Positions 18,349 to 25,942 of a stretch of DNA of 64,000 nucleotides are shown one piece after another. Where the stretch lies: the NCBI GenBank assembly GCA_946414315.1, contig CAMKNZ010000007.1:1-64000 (forward strand). The letters run 5' to 3'. Made by a program: the position numbers and the translations under genes. The notes beneath the pieces were generated by a model that saw nothing but the letters and a program-made list of their open reading frames with translations, did not search any database and had not been told where the DNA came from. Position 1 is the first letter of the stretch. Every line of letters starts with the position of its first letter. The stretch is from an uncultured Clostridia bacterium (lineage in GTDB: Bacteria > Bacillota > Clostridia > Christensenellales > Aristaeellaceae).

Positions 18349-19053
18349 TTGAAGATTGAAATTTATCATCTGATCGACGGCGCGAAGCAGGCGGACGGCC
18401 TGACCGTGATCATCGACGTTTTCCGGGCTTTTTCCATGGAGTGCTGGCTTTATGCCCTCGGGGCGGAAGAAGTCCGCCCGGTCGGCAGTATTGAGGATAC
18501 CTTTGCCTGGCGGAAAAAAGACCCCGGCTGCATCCTGGTCGGTGAACGGCAGGGGAAAAAGATCGACGGCTGCGACCTGGGAAACTCCCCTTCCTCCATC
18601 GACCCGGAAATGGTCCGGGGCAAGCGGATCATTCATACCACCAGCGCCGGCACCCAGGGCATCGTCAGCGCCGTCCATGCGGAAGAGATCCTCACCGGCA
18701 GCTTTGTGAACGGAAAAGCCGTCGCAGACTATATCCGGAAGAAGAATCCGGAAAAGGTATCCCTGGTCTGCATGGGAAAAGCCGGCCTGGAACCCGCGGA
18801 AGAGGACGAGCTCTGCGCGGTCTGGCTCCGGTCTTTGCTGACAGGCCGGGAGATGCCGGATATTGATCAGAAGCTGCAGGCCCTCGCCCACGGGGGCGGC
18901 CGGCACTTTTTCGACCCCGCCCGGCAGGAGGTCTATCCCGAAAAAGACTTCTGGATGTGCATCGACCGGAACCGGTTTGACTTCGTGCTGAGGATCGAAA
19001 AGGATCAGGACGGACTGGTTTCAGGAATGATCAGGCCGGACAGCAATCAATAG
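18349..19053 (+). CDS. comB: 2-phosphosulfolactate phosphatase family protein (ComB-like)
   Basis: The protein of about 234 residues matches the ComB family: TVIIDVFRAFSMECWLYALGAEEV, GERQGKKIDGCDLGNSPS, RIIHTTSAGTQGI and VCMGKAGLEPAEEDELCAVWL. ComB removes phosphate from 2-phosphosulfolactate in coenzyme M or sulfolactate metabolism. Many bacterial homologues are annotated only by similarity. I took TTG at 18349, where the conserved KIEIYHLIDG begins. ATG 18313 and TTG 18304 are in frame and possible. The last 33 bases overlap the 3' end of the convergent phage hub gene. A hub-gene fragment lies just upstream, so the gene sits between two copies of hub-gene sequence. Confidence 0.8.
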   Translation: MKIEIYHLIDGAKQADGLTVIIDVFRAFSMECWLYALGAEEVRPVGSIEDTFAWRKKDPGCILVGERQGKKIDGCDLGNSPSSIDPEMVRGKRIIHTTSAGTQGIVSAVHAEEILTGSFVNGKAVADYIRKKNPEKVSLVCMGKAGLEPAEEDELCAVWLRSLLTGREMPDIDQKLQALAHGGGRHFFDPARQEVYPEKDFWMCIDRNRFDFVLRIEKDQDGLVSGMIRPDSNQ

Positions 19054-19800
19054 CTCGCTCTCCCATTTTCCTTCCAGGTTATCCGCATCCACGGCTCTTT
19101 CCAGGACGAGTCCCGACCGGGACCCGTCCTTCCATTTGACCCGGATCCCTTTTCCCAGCGGCCAGCCGGTGATCCGGGTCCGGAGGAGCAGCTGCCCGTC
19201 CCCCACAAAGACCGGGTCCGACAGCAGGTCGGCGGAAGACAGCTCCATGCTCACCGGCAGCCCCTCCGCCGGCACGACGCACAGGCCGGATCCGGTGAGA
19301 TATCCCCGGGCGCCGGCGGCGGACAGCGCCTCTTCGATACATTCCGCTGCACGGCCGTAAAATGCCTGGCCCCGGGAGCGCACCGGGTCCGTTCCCGGAA
19401 AGGAAAGCAGCGGGATCCCCGTCCCGCTGGCTTCCAAAATCCGACGTACAGTCTCAGATACCGAAACGCCGGCCTCCACACTCAGGGAGACCGGCGCTTC
19501 CCACAGCCCCAGCCCGGCGGCAAAGACCACTTCCGTGATCTTCCCCTCCGGCACGAGGCGCAGGTATACGTCCGAAACCCTGCCGGCAGCAAGCACGGAC
19601 TGCCCGTGCATGACGGAAATACCCACTGCTGCCCGGAGCAGATGGTAATCCGAATCCGCCAGGTTCCAGAGCCGCAGGATGAAGGGCATGGGGTACAGGC
19701 CCAAAGCGTCCCTGCCGGTCAGGCAGGCATGGCGAAAGCCGGTGAGCGCTTTACCGTCCGCATAGACGGATAAAGCGCGGGATAATTCATCATTCATCAT
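19021..19800 (-). CDS. Phage baseplate hub protein (late control D-like)
   Basis: The 259-residue protein has the hub-domain pattern of gpD/gp27-like proteins. Early text is PFILRLWNLADSDYHLLRAA, with ISVMHGQSVLAAGRVSDVYL. VSVSETVRRILEASG follows, and it ends GIRVKWKDGSRSGLVLERAVDADN. In contractile phages this ring connects tube and spike. Its 3' end overlaps comB by 33 bases. It also holds a hairpin (ggacgagtcccgaccgggacccgtcc on the plus strand) that could terminate comB transcription. It overlaps the plug gene by four bases. Confidence 0.75.
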   Translation of the reverse strand: MMNDELSRALSVYADGKALTGFRHACLTGRDALGLYPMPFILRLWNLADSDYHLLRAAVGISVMHGQSVLAAGRVSDVYLRLVPEGKITEVVFAAGLGLWEAPVSLSVEAGVSVSETVRRILEASGTGIPLLSFPGTDPVRSRGQAFYGRAAECIEEALSAAGARGYLTGSGLCVVPAEGLPVSMELSSADLLSDPVFVGDGQLLLRTRITGWPLGKGIRVKWKDGSRSGLVLERAVDADNLEGKWESELLIAVRPDHS

Positions 19801-20153
19801 TGATAAGTATCGGTCCAGATAAGCTGGAACTCATTCAGATTGGTGCCTGTCGGATCCTGCGTGGACGGTTCATCCGTTCCCCGCAGGCAGATCAGGCTGC
19901 CCAGGCCTTTTCCGCCCCGCAGGAAACGGAAGGGCGCCAGCAGGTCATTGACCTCCTCATAGGAACAGACCAGCGGGATCATATTCACCAGCAGTTCGCC
20001 GGAAGAGTGATCCCAGATGCTCACCACCCACTGATCCGGCGCCGGCAGGTACCGGACTTCCACCTGGGCATGGAACTCCTCCCCGTCAATGACCACGTCC
20101 AGGGTCATCACCTGCCAGGGATCAGTGGTGAGGGGCAGGATATATCCCGACAA
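19797..20153 (-). CDS. Phage baseplate plug-like protein
   Basis: The TTG at 20153, after AAGGAGG, gives 118 residues starting SGYILPLTTDPWQVMTLDVVIDGEEF. It continues with APDQWVVSIWDHSSGELLVNMIPLV and ends TNLNEFQLIW. Proteins of this size and pattern between the Dit-like and hub genes correspond to the baseplate plug described for Pam3-type myophages. An upstream in-frame extension is partly encoded by the AT-rich repeat at 20170-20209 and is unlikely to be translated. Confidence 0.65.
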   Translation of the reverse strand: MSGYILPLTTDPWQVMTLDVVIDGEEFHAQVEVRYLPAPDQWVVSIWDHSSGELLVNMIPLVCSYEEVNDLLAPFRFLRGGKGLGSLICLRGTDEPSTQDPTGTNLNEFQLIWTDTYQ

Positions 20154-20169
20154 AGTCTTTACCTCCTTG

Positions 20170-20209
20170 TAATTCTGATTTTTTAATTCTGAATTCTGAA
20201 TTAATTGAT
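20170..20209. repeat. AT-rich dispersed repeat between plug and Dit-like genes
   Basis: AATTCTGATTTTTTAATTCTGAATTCTGAATTAATTG-type words. This is the same family as the copies at 2096, 2471, 53123, 60900, 62390 and 62818. Confidence 0.55.
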
Positions 20210-20725
20210 TCCTGCCCTTGACAGCAGCTGCTGCTGCGGCGTGCCGGAGATCTTCCCGGCGCCGCTGCTGCCGGTGTTCGTGCGGACAGAAGAATTGGTA
20301 TTTGTCTTCAGGGCCTCCGCGTTTTCCTCCGTCACCGGAATGTATTCCATAAAGGCCAGGGACCCGCTCCATCCGAACTGGTTTTCCTCGTCCTGGGTGG
20401 CGTTGATCTCCGTCAGGAGCATATCCTCATAGGTGGCCAAGGAGGTGACGACCTTGCACAGCACCCGCTTTTTCTTCAGGGCGGTCATGCATTCCAGCAT
20501 CCTTGCAGCCCAGCCGGCGGCCTGCTCCGTATCCGTTTCCACTACGGACAGGGTCACCTGGTTCGCCAGGTTCCGGGCGCCGTTGATGATGTCCGATCCT
20601 TCCGAGGCCTCATTGTTCAGGTTCAGGGCCAGGTTGTGCTCAATTGCCGTCACACCGGTGAAGTGATAGGTATATGTTTTCCCGCCGACAACGCAGGTCA
20701 CATATGCAGTGGATGATTTTGCCAC
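20201..20725 (-). CDS. Phage Dit-like tail protein
   Basis: The GTG at 20725 gives 174 residues (AKSSTAYVTCVVGGKTYTYH). Internal segments are NLALNLNNEASEGSDIINGARNLANQVTLSVVETD and FGWSGSLAFMEYIPV. This fits the Dit-like proteins of contractile phages that bridge tail tube and hub. The C-terminus is Ser/Thr/Gly-rich. It lies between the tape measure and plug genes in canonical order, although 3.5 kb of plus-strand cargo separates it from the tape measure gene. Confidence 0.65.
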   Translation of the reverse strand: MAKSSTAYVTCVVGGKTYTYHFTGVTAIEHNLALNLNNEASEGSDIINGARNLANQVTLSVVETDTEQAAGWAARMLECMTALKKKRVLCKVVTSLATYEDMLLTEINATQDEENQFGWSGSLAFMEYIPVTEENAEALKTNTNSSVRTNTGSSGAGKISGTPQQQLLSRAGIN

Positions 20726-20835
20726 AGAACAGCGTCCTTTCCGCCGCCGGCGCTGTTGACCGGCAGGCTCTTTATGCATATGATAAGGTCAGTTACAAGG
20801 ATTAACTTTGAATTTTCCGATCCAAGGGGATGAGC

Positions 20836-21159
20836 ATGATGATCACAGTGAATCTGTATTATAAAGGTTCCAACGGCAATGCAAGGGCATTCGCTGAAGA
20901 AATGGAATCATCCGGTATTGCAGCAGACATCCGGGCTGAAAAAGGAAATCTGCGTTATCAGTATTTCCAGCCGTTGGATGATCCGGAAACAATCCTGCTG
21001 ATTGACAGTTGGACCGACCAGACTGCGATTGACGCGCATCACTCTTCGCCCATGATGATCCGGCTTGCAGCGCTCCGGGAAAAGTATGATCTGCACATGA
21101 CTGTGGAACGTTTTGTGAGCGAAGATATCGGAGCAGATGAGAAGTTCATCAGAAAATGA
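20836..21159 (+). CDS. Antibiotic biosynthesis monooxygenase (ABM)-type small protein
   Basis: The roughly 107-residue protein has the dimeric alpha/beta pattern of the ABM/quinol monooxygenase family: NLYYKGSNGNARAFAEEMESSG, LRYQYFQPLDDPETILLIDSW and IDAHHSSPMMIRLAALREKY. The HH pair and DSWTDQ are characteristic. The product is usually a small redox or detoxifying enzyme. Starts at 20830, 20836 and 20839 are all possible. It is cargo between two baseplate-region genes. Confidence 0.7.
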   Translation: MMITVNLYYKGSNGNARAFAEEMESSGIAADIRAEKGNLRYQYFQPLDDPETILLIDSWTDQTAIDAHHSSPMMIRLAALREKYDLHMTVERFVSEDIGADEKFIRK

Positions 21160-21214
21160 TCCAAGTGTTTAATTTCCAAATTTGAGTTTTCTGTTCCATG
21201 AGGTGATTGTCGAT

Positions 21215-22216
21215 ATGGAAACTGTTTCCTTCAGCATCGCAAACTACTGCGTACCATGTCAGGCACATTGCAGCTATTGTTTGCTGTCCTCATGCGGCCA
21301 GACTTCCGGTGTGAACTACCGGCAGAGTACACAGTTTGCCCACCGTGTGTTGGCAGAATTGTCCGAAAAGAAGCCTGATATCCGGGGTAGCTTTTATATC
21401 GGGTACTGTATGGACACTCCGGATCTTTGGGATTACATCCGGTTTTCCAGAGAGCATCTTTCTCCCGGCGCCGGTTTTCTTCAGATGAACGGTTTTGCAT
21501 TCCGGGAAGAAAAAGAGCTTCATTCAATCATGCAAAGAATCCACGATGAAGGCGTGAAACTGATCGATCTGACAATATACGGGGCCGAGGAATACCACGA
21601 CCGTTTTGCCGGGAGAAAAGGCGATTTTAAGCTTGTTATGCAGATGATGTCCGCAGCGGCTAAGTCGGATCTTCCGGTTAACATCAGTATTCCTCTGCTG
21701 CAAAGCAATCTGAATCAGTTGGAAGAACTTACAAAGATTCTTTCGGATTACCCTGTTCATAAATTCAGCTGTTTTCTGCCCCACAGCAAGGGTCGGGGGA
21801 AAACGTTACAGGATCAACGAATCACGCTGGAACAGTTTGAAAGCCTGCCAGACCGGATCCGAAACGCTTTCTCGAAGATTCCACATAGAACTGAAGCAGA
21901 ATGGCTGAAATCCGGAGAATGGGAGCAGCCTGAAAAACGGAATCTGACACTTGTACTGAAAAGGGATAATATCCGGTCATTCGAATTGATGAATGCTGTG
22001 GAGATTATTGCTTATCTTGAAGAACTTGATGATCGCTTTCTTATACAGATGCCCACCATATCGGAATTGGCAGAGCGTTACGGAGATCCTGAGAATGATC
22101 AGCTTTTCAGATTTCGGGACCTTCTGCTGAAGTGGCAGCAATGTTATATAGCTAATGCCGGAAACACAATTTACGACATGCATGATGAAACTCATCATTT
22201 CAGTGTGCATATATAG
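21215..22216 (+). CDS. Radical SAM protein, uncharacterised
   Basis: The ATG at 21215 (GAGGTG nine bases upstream) gives 333 residues. Near the N-terminus CVPCQAHCSYCLLSSC contains CX3CX2C (CQAHCSYC), the cluster-binding motif of radical SAM enzymes. Additional cysteines flank it. Later text (FLQMNGFAFREEKELHSIMQRIHDEGVKLIDLTIYG) fits the TIM-barrel strands. There is no SPASM-like C-terminal cysteine cluster, and no substrate is evident. No precursor peptide lies directly beside it, although double-glycine peptides begin about 3 kb downstream. Confidence 0.75.
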   Translation: METVSFSIANYCVPCQAHCSYCLLSSCGQTSGVNYRQSTQFAHRVLAELSEKKPDIRGSFYIGYCMDTPDLWDYIRFSREHLSPGAGFLQMNGFAFREEKELHSIMQRIHDEGVKLIDLTIYGAEEYHDRFAGRKGDFKLVMQMMSAAAKSDLPVNISIPLLQSNLNQLEELTKILSDYPVHKFSCFLPHSKGRGKTLQDQRITLEQFESLPDRIRNAFSKIPHRTEAEWLKSGEWEQPEKRNLTLVLKRDNIRSFELMNAVEIIAYLEELDDRFLIQMPTISELAERYGDPENDQLFRFRDLLLKWQQCYIANAGNTIYDMHDETHHFSVHI

Positions 22217-22343
22217 GGATTCTTCCCCAAGTTGGGGCAGTTTTACGAATTGATAGCAAGCAAACCCGGAAGTTACAAAGCATAAGGCATTCAGTCAGAT
22301 CCGATGCGGTCTGACTGTTTTTATTTGCGTTACCTTTTGCATA

Positions 22344-22385
22344 TTGACATATTCAACAAGTGGAATTATTATTCCATATGTGGAA
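22344..22385 (+). promoter_or_regulatory. Promoter and palindromic operator of the PadR operon
   Basis: TTGACA (22344-22349) and TATTAT (22367-22372) have an ideal 17-base spacer. TTCCATATGTGGAA (22372-22385) is a palindrome directly after the -10 box. A half-site (GTGGAAT) occurs in the spacer. This is a convincing autoregulatory operator for the PadR protein. Confidence 0.75.
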
Positions 22386-22403
22386 TATATGGGAGGTGCT
22401 TTC

Positions 22404-23006
22404 ATGCTGAAGCATGGCATTCTCGGACTGATCAACAACGGAGACAAGACCGGGTACGAGATTATGACGGTGTTCAGGGATTCGCTGAATCATTTCTGGA
22501 CAGCCCAAACCAGCCAGATTTACAGGGAACTGCAAACAATGGAAAAAGCCGGCTGGATCAGCCAGACTCATGTGGTTCAGGCAGGCAAACCGGATAAAAA
22601 TGTATTTTCGATTACGCCTGCTGGACACGAAGAACTGCTGCGATGGCTCAGGCAGGATCATATTCCTGCAGGGTACCGCAATCCGTTTCTGCTGAAGACC
22701 TTTTTCATGGGTGAGCTGCCGGTGCAGGAAAATATTGAATTCTTCAAGGCGTTTCAGCATGCCGCTGTTTTCGCGGATGAAGGAAAACAGGTGTCAGCCA
22801 ATGCTGACATGTATCAACAGGCGCTCAGCCATCCGGAAAAAGCGTTGTACTGGAAGCTGACCATCGAATTCGGACGCATGTATGAAAAAATGCAGCGGGA
22901 ATGGTGCAAATACTGCATCGGGGAACTTGAGAAGCTTCAACATATGACAGAAACCGGGAACTATCACGACTCGCCTGCCATTGCCAAACAGGAGGAAATA
23001 CAATGA
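22404..23006 (+). CDS. PadR family transcriptional regulator
   Basis: The 200-residue protein follows GGGAGGTG. The PadR winged helix is visible at residues 1-85: LKHGILGLINNGDKTGYEIM, QTSQIYRELQTMEKAGWI and KNVFSITPAGHEELLRWL. The C-terminal VirR-like helical domain (about 95-185) serves dimerisation. It overlaps the next gene by four bases and probably represses this three-gene operon until a ligand or stress signal releases it from the palindrome in its promoter. Confidence 0.9.
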   Translation: MLKHGILGLINNGDKTGYEIMTVFRDSLNHFWTAQTSQIYRELQTMEKAGWISQTHVVQAGKPDKNVFSITPAGHEELLRWLRQDHIPAGYRNPFLLKTFFMGELPVQENIEFFKAFQHAAVFADEGKQVSANADMYQQALSHPEKALYWKLTIEFGRMYEKMQREWCKYCIGELEKLQHMTETGNYHDSPAIAKQEEIQ

Positions 23007-23491
23007 AAGTCATTCTGTACGACCTGGATCACTCTTATGCCGCGGTCGTTGAATCCAAATGCGATCACGCGATCGTGGCTGACGGAAAATATGCCCCCTG
23101 TCAGGGCTGCTTTGGCTGCTGGACCAAGCATCCCGCTGAATGCTTCATGAAGGATAAACTGCAGCAGGTTTGCAGGATCATCGGACAGGCAGATGAGCTG
23201 GTCATTATCACGAAAAACCTGTACGGCGGATACAGCGCCGCTGTCAAAAATATACTGGACCGCTCCATCGGAACATCCACGCCTTTCAGCACCTACCGGG
23301 GAAGACAGATGCATCATACACTCCGATACGGGAAGCATGATCTGTGGAAGGTGATTGTTTACGGCGAAATAACCGAAGCAGAAAAAGCCAGCTTCCGTTA
23401 TCTGGCGGAGCGCAACGCAATCAATGACGGCTTTGAGCGTTCTGATACGGTGTTTGTTCAGAACTTCGAAGAATTGGAGGGATTACTGTGA
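23003..23491 (+). CDS. Flavodoxin/NADPH-dependent FMN reductase-like protein
   Basis: The 162-residue protein lacks the usual GSPR phosphate loop at its start (MKVILYDLDHSYAAVVES). It keeps CQGCFGCWTKHPAECFMKDKL and ADELVIITKNLYGGYSAAVKNILDR, features of the iron-sulfur-flavoprotein-like FMN reductases. The CxxCxxC cysteines may hold a cluster or be redox-active. It overlaps both neighbours by four bases (ATGA, GTGA), so the three are translationally coupled. It is likely a redox enzyme controlled by the PadR regulator. Confidence 0.7.
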   Translation: MKVILYDLDHSYAAVVESKCDHAIVADGKYAPCQGCFGCWTKHPAECFMKDKLQQVCRIIGQADELVIITKNLYGGYSAAVKNILDRSIGTSTPFSTYRGRQMHHTLRYGKHDLWKVIVYGEITEAEKASFRYLAERNAINDGFERSDTVFVQNFEELEGLL

Positions 23492-24231
23492 AAACGGTAT
23501 ACATTAACTGCAGCCCCAAGAAGAAGTTCTGTGCCTCTTCCTATTTTCTGTTCCTGCAGCGTCTGTTCGCCGGAGGAGAAAAGGTTACTGAAAAGCTGCA
23601 CACCCCGGCCGATTATCCCCGTATCCTGGATCAGCTTCATGACGCGCAGACAGTCGTGTTCGGCGTTCCGCTTTATGTGGACGGCATTCCTTCCAGTGTG
23701 CTCCGGTTTATGGAAGCAATGGAGTCTTTCTGTAAAGAAAACGAAATCCATCTCAATGTATACTGCATCGCCAACAACGGTTTTATTGAAGGAAAGCAGA
23801 ATGAACCGCTGATGCAAAGCTTTGAACATTTCTGCAGCCGCGCAGGGCTGACCTGGGGAGGCGGTGTCGGAATAGGCGGCGGCGTCATGCTGAACGTGAC
23901 CCGGATTCTGTTTATTGTAAATATCGGGCTGCTGTTACTGAATACTGTGCTCAGTATTGCCAGAACCGGCGATTTCTTCCCGCAGGACGCATGGATCAGT
24001 TTTGGGGAAAGCGCGGCGTTTCTGGTGTTCTTTAATCTGGGGGTGCTGTTTTATCTGGGCCGTATGGGTCATTTCATTCGTAAAGGCACTTTCTCCGGAA
24101 AAAAGTATACCCGGATCATGGTACCTTCATTCCTGTTCATCATTTTCGCGGACATTTTCTTTATTATCATCTCCCTGTTCCAGGGAGGGCTTTTCCGTGG
24201 CTGGCTCGCAAGGAAACAATCGGCGGAGTAA
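23488..24231 (+). CDS. NAD(P)H-dependent oxidoreductase-like protein with C-terminal membrane segments
   Basis: The start is GTG at 23488. Residues 1-125 resemble a flavodoxin-fold reductase: VYINCSPKKKFCASSYFL, VVFGVPLYVDGIPSSVLRFMEAM and NNGFIEGKQNEPLMQSFEHFCSRAG. From about residue 135 the protein becomes hydrophobic, with three predicted membrane segments (ILFIVNIGLLLLNTVL, FLVFFNLGVLFYLG, FLFIIFADIFFIIISLF). Such a fusion would tether the redox domain to the membrane. It is coupled to the previous gene and ends before a terminator at 24276. Confidence 0.65.
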   Translation: MKTVYINCSPKKKFCASSYFLFLQRLFAGGEKVTEKLHTPADYPRILDQLHDAQTVVFGVPLYVDGIPSSVLRFMEAMESFCKENEIHLNVYCIANNGFIEGKQNEPLMQSFEHFCSRAGLTWGGGVGIGGGVMLNVTRILFIVNIGLLLLNTVLSIARTGDFFPQDAWISFGESAAFLVFFNLGVLFYLGRMGHFIRKGTFSGKKYTRIMVPSFLFIIFADIFFIIISLFQGGLFRGWLARKQSAE

Positions 24232-24275
24232 TGCCCAGGAAAGCCGGAAGTTATCATTCAGAATGTCCCCTTCCC

Positions 24276-24299
24276 GCACCGCTCCGGCGGTGCTTTTTC
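24276..24299 (+). terminator. Terminator between the PadR operon and the tape measure gene
   Basis: GCACCG-ctcc-GGCGGTGC followed by TTTTT on the plus strand. Its end touches the stop codon of the convergent phage tape measure gene. Confidence 0.65.
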
Positions 24300-25111
24300 T
24301 ATCCCATCGCCCCCTGCAAGGTCCTCAGCAGATACCGCTCCGCCGTGTCATACAGCTTCTGCCCGATCTGCTCGGCGTTTGCCCCGGTGGAATGTACCTG
24401 GATCGTCACCGGCGCGGAGACATTGGAATTGTTCTGGGTGATCTGCGCCCCGGCGGGCTGCCCGGCAGCAAGGTCACCGGAGATCAGCGAAGAGGCACCG
24501 TCCCCCAGGGACAGGCTGGCCCGGGCCGAAGGCGATAGTTCCGACAGAAGCTGCTTCACCAGCGGCACCGCCCGGTTTTCCTTTTTCACGGGAATGATGT
24601 ATTCCGCGTCCCCATCCTCCGCCACCTGGACGTCGGTGGGTTTCGTAAATCTTCCGCCGGCGGACATCTTCAGGGTCGATCCGCCGGCGTCCCCGCCGCC
24701 CTCCGTTTCCACCCTCCCGGTGATCGGGATCGGCTGGGAAAAGATGCTCTTCACGCTGCCATAGGCCGACCGGGCGGCGGAGACGATGCCGGAGGCGTTG
24801 GCGGAAAGCGGCAGGGGCGTCTTCGCCAGGGCGATGAAGGAAGCCAGGTCCGTTTCCGCGGCGGACGTATCCAGCCCCAGGGCCAGGCCGCCCGGACCGG
24901 ACATGCCCTCCGTGACCAGGCCCCCGGCGGAAAAGCCGGGCAGGATGCCCAGTTCGTCCGCAAAGGACTGAATGGCGGAAGCCGCCGCATTGAACGCGGC
25001 GGCCAGGCCGTCCGCCAGCTCCCGGTTTTCCTCCAGGACAGCCTGCAGGCGGGATACGCCGGCCTCGTCAATCTCGACCGCGAAGGACGCAAGGAATTCC
25101 TGGGAAGCCAT
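24299..25111 (-). CDS. Short phage tail tape measure-like protein
   Basis: The 270-residue protein has an N-terminal helical part (EFLASFAVEIDEAGVSRLQAVLEENRELADGLAAAF). A Gly/Ser/Ala-rich middle follows. The segment GGRFTKPTDVQVAEDGDAEYIIPVKKENRAVPLVKQLL is typical of the end of phage tape measure proteins. It sits between the tail chaperone and the Dit-like genes, as expected for a tape measure. At 270 residues it is far shorter than usual (often 600-1500), which predicts a very short tail if it sets length. No second tape-measure piece was seen. Confidence 0.6.
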   Translation of the reverse strand: MASQEFLASFAVEIDEAGVSRLQAVLEENRELADGLAAAFNAAASAIQSFADELGILPGFSAGGLVTEGMSGPGGLALGLDTSAAETDLASFIALAKTPLPLSANASGIVSAARSAYGSVKSIFSQPIPITGRVETEGGGDAGGSTLKMSAGGRFTKPTDVQVAEDGDAEYIIPVKKENRAVPLVKQLLSELSPSARASLSLGDGASSLISGDLAAGQPAGAQITQNNSNVSAPVTIQVHSTGANAEQIGQKLYDTAERYLLRTLQGAMG

Positions 25112-25128
25112 TCTTTATCTCTCCATAT

Positions 25129-25215
25129 CGCAATTTTTGAGAAATGCACGCCAGTTATTGCTGACTTTTCCCGCCTGCCTGCCACCCGCTTCCGGGCAGC
25201 GTATATACAGGTGTC
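25129..25215 (+). promoter_or_regulatory. Conserved cis-element copy 1 (dyad + CGTA promoter) for the 25279 peptide
   Basis: CGCAATTTTTGA (from 25129) and TTATTGC form a GCAAT...ATTGC dyad. TGCCACC starts at 25180, 51 bases after CGCAA. Then 13 bases on comes CGTATATACAGGTGTCAGG (CGTA at 25200). The ATG lies 79 bases further. Other copies are at 25844, 26343, 28230, 28674, 33352, 35059, 35854, 39387 and 45249. The -35/-10 geometry resembles ECF sigma factor promoters. Confidence 0.7.
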
Positions 25216-25278
25216 AGGAGCAAAACAGCTCAACTGAAACGGAAAGCAAGAAGCGCACAGCGCGGAAAGGACAAGCAT

Positions 25279-25461
25279 ATGAATACCAACATGAAGGAAC
25301 TGAACCTGAACGAAATGGAACAGGCTAACGGCGGCAGCATCATCGGGCTGATCTGTGTGCTCAGTCTGGTCGGCGGCGCCATCGGCCTGGCCTGCGGCAT
25401 CGGATACGCCCAAAAAGGTTCCGGCAAGAGCAGCGGCACGAACTACAACGCCTTCCATTGA
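25279..25461 (+). CDS. Double-glycine leader peptide, bacteriocin-like
   Basis: The 60-residue peptide begins MNTNMKELNLNEMEQANGG, a double-glycine leader of the type cut by peptidase-containing ABC exporters (ELNLNEMEQANGG). The 41-residue core is hydrophobic (SIIGLICVLSLVGGAIGLACGIGYAQKG) with small-residue GxxxG-like spacing and a polar tail (SSGTNYNAFH). It is preceded by the conserved element and AGGACAAGCAT, followed by a strong terminator, and then by a small membrane protein that could provide immunity. No exporter gene is present in the window. Confidence 0.8.
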   Translation: MNTNMKELNLNEMEQANGGSIIGLICVLSLVGGAIGLACGIGYAQKGSGKSSGTNYNAFH

Positions 25462-25483
25462 TTCCTTAACCCTCTTTATTCCT

Positions 25484-25516
25484 GCCGCGCAGCAGCTGCT
25501 GCGCGGTTTTTTGTTT
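25484..25516 (+). terminator. Rho-independent terminator
   Basis: CCGCGCAGCAG pairs with CTGCTGCGCGG and is followed by TTTTTTGTTTT. It ends the 25279 peptide unit. Confidence 0.85.
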
Positions 25517-25525
25517 TCCCTCCGT

Positions 25526-25554
25526 TTGCAAGGGATGCTGTTTTCTGATAAAAT
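25526..25554 (+). promoter_or_regulatory. Sigma-A-type promoter for the 25583 gene
   Basis: TTGCAA (25526-25531) and TAAAAT (25549-25554) with a 17-base spacer. The small membrane-protein gene is therefore controlled separately from the peptide genes. Confidence 0.55.
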
Positions 25555-25582
25555 CCACTTAACAGGCGTAAGGAGAAACAAT

Positions 25583-25810
25583 ATGAAGAGCAGGACAATT
25601 GTAACCATCCTCTGCGGGATCGGCGGCTTTGCCGCTTCCATCCTCATCCTGGCCGGCGGGCGTTCCCTGATCCACGGCGGGACATTCGCGGACGGATTCA
25701 GGGAATTCTGGAACTGGGCCATTGCCGCCATGGCCGGCGTATCCTGCGGATATTCCTACTGGTATAACGGGACGAAAAAGAAAGACAAAGACGATCAGGA
25801 AAAGCAGTGA
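25583..25810 (+). CDS. Small two-segment membrane protein, possible immunity protein
   Basis: The 75-residue protein has two membrane segments (VTILCGIGGFAASILILAGG and FWNWAIAAMAGVSCGYSYW) and a highly charged tail (TKKKDKDDQEKQ). It is a paralogue of the 34721-34948 protein. Both share a G-x-F-x-(D/E)-x-x-N-W-x-x-A-A-(M/L) central motif and a lysine/glutamate tail. Small membrane proteins beside double-glycine bacteriocin genes commonly give self-protection; that role is inferred here. AAGGAG precedes the ATG at 25583. Confidence 0.65.
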   Translation: MKSRTIVTILCGIGGFAASILILAGGRSLIHGGTFADGFREFWNWAIAAMAGVSCGYSYWYNGTKKKDKDDQEKQ

Positions 25811-25843
25811 TCCGGCCGTCCGGAGAAAAACAGGCTGTTTTCC

Positions 25844-25883
25844 TGCCATCTGGTCCGGTTGCTGCGTATAAACAGGTGTCAGG
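25844..25883 (+). promoter_or_regulatory. Conserved CGTA promoter element copy 2
   Basis: TGCCATC (25844-25850), 14 bases, then CGTATAAACAGGTGTCAGG (CGTA at 25865). The GG-leader LysM gene starts 78 bases later. The far-upstream dyad is not obvious in this copy. Confidence 0.65.
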
Positions 25884-25942
25884 CGGATCACGATCCGCAA
25901 TAATATTACAAGCACACTGCACAACAAAGGAGGAAAACAACA

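Noticed and set aside
18304-18906. Minus-strand gene covering the comB-like region
   Set aside because: Most of it is antisense to a well-supported ComB-type protein. Only its last ~35 residues are meaningful, as a hub-gene remnant.
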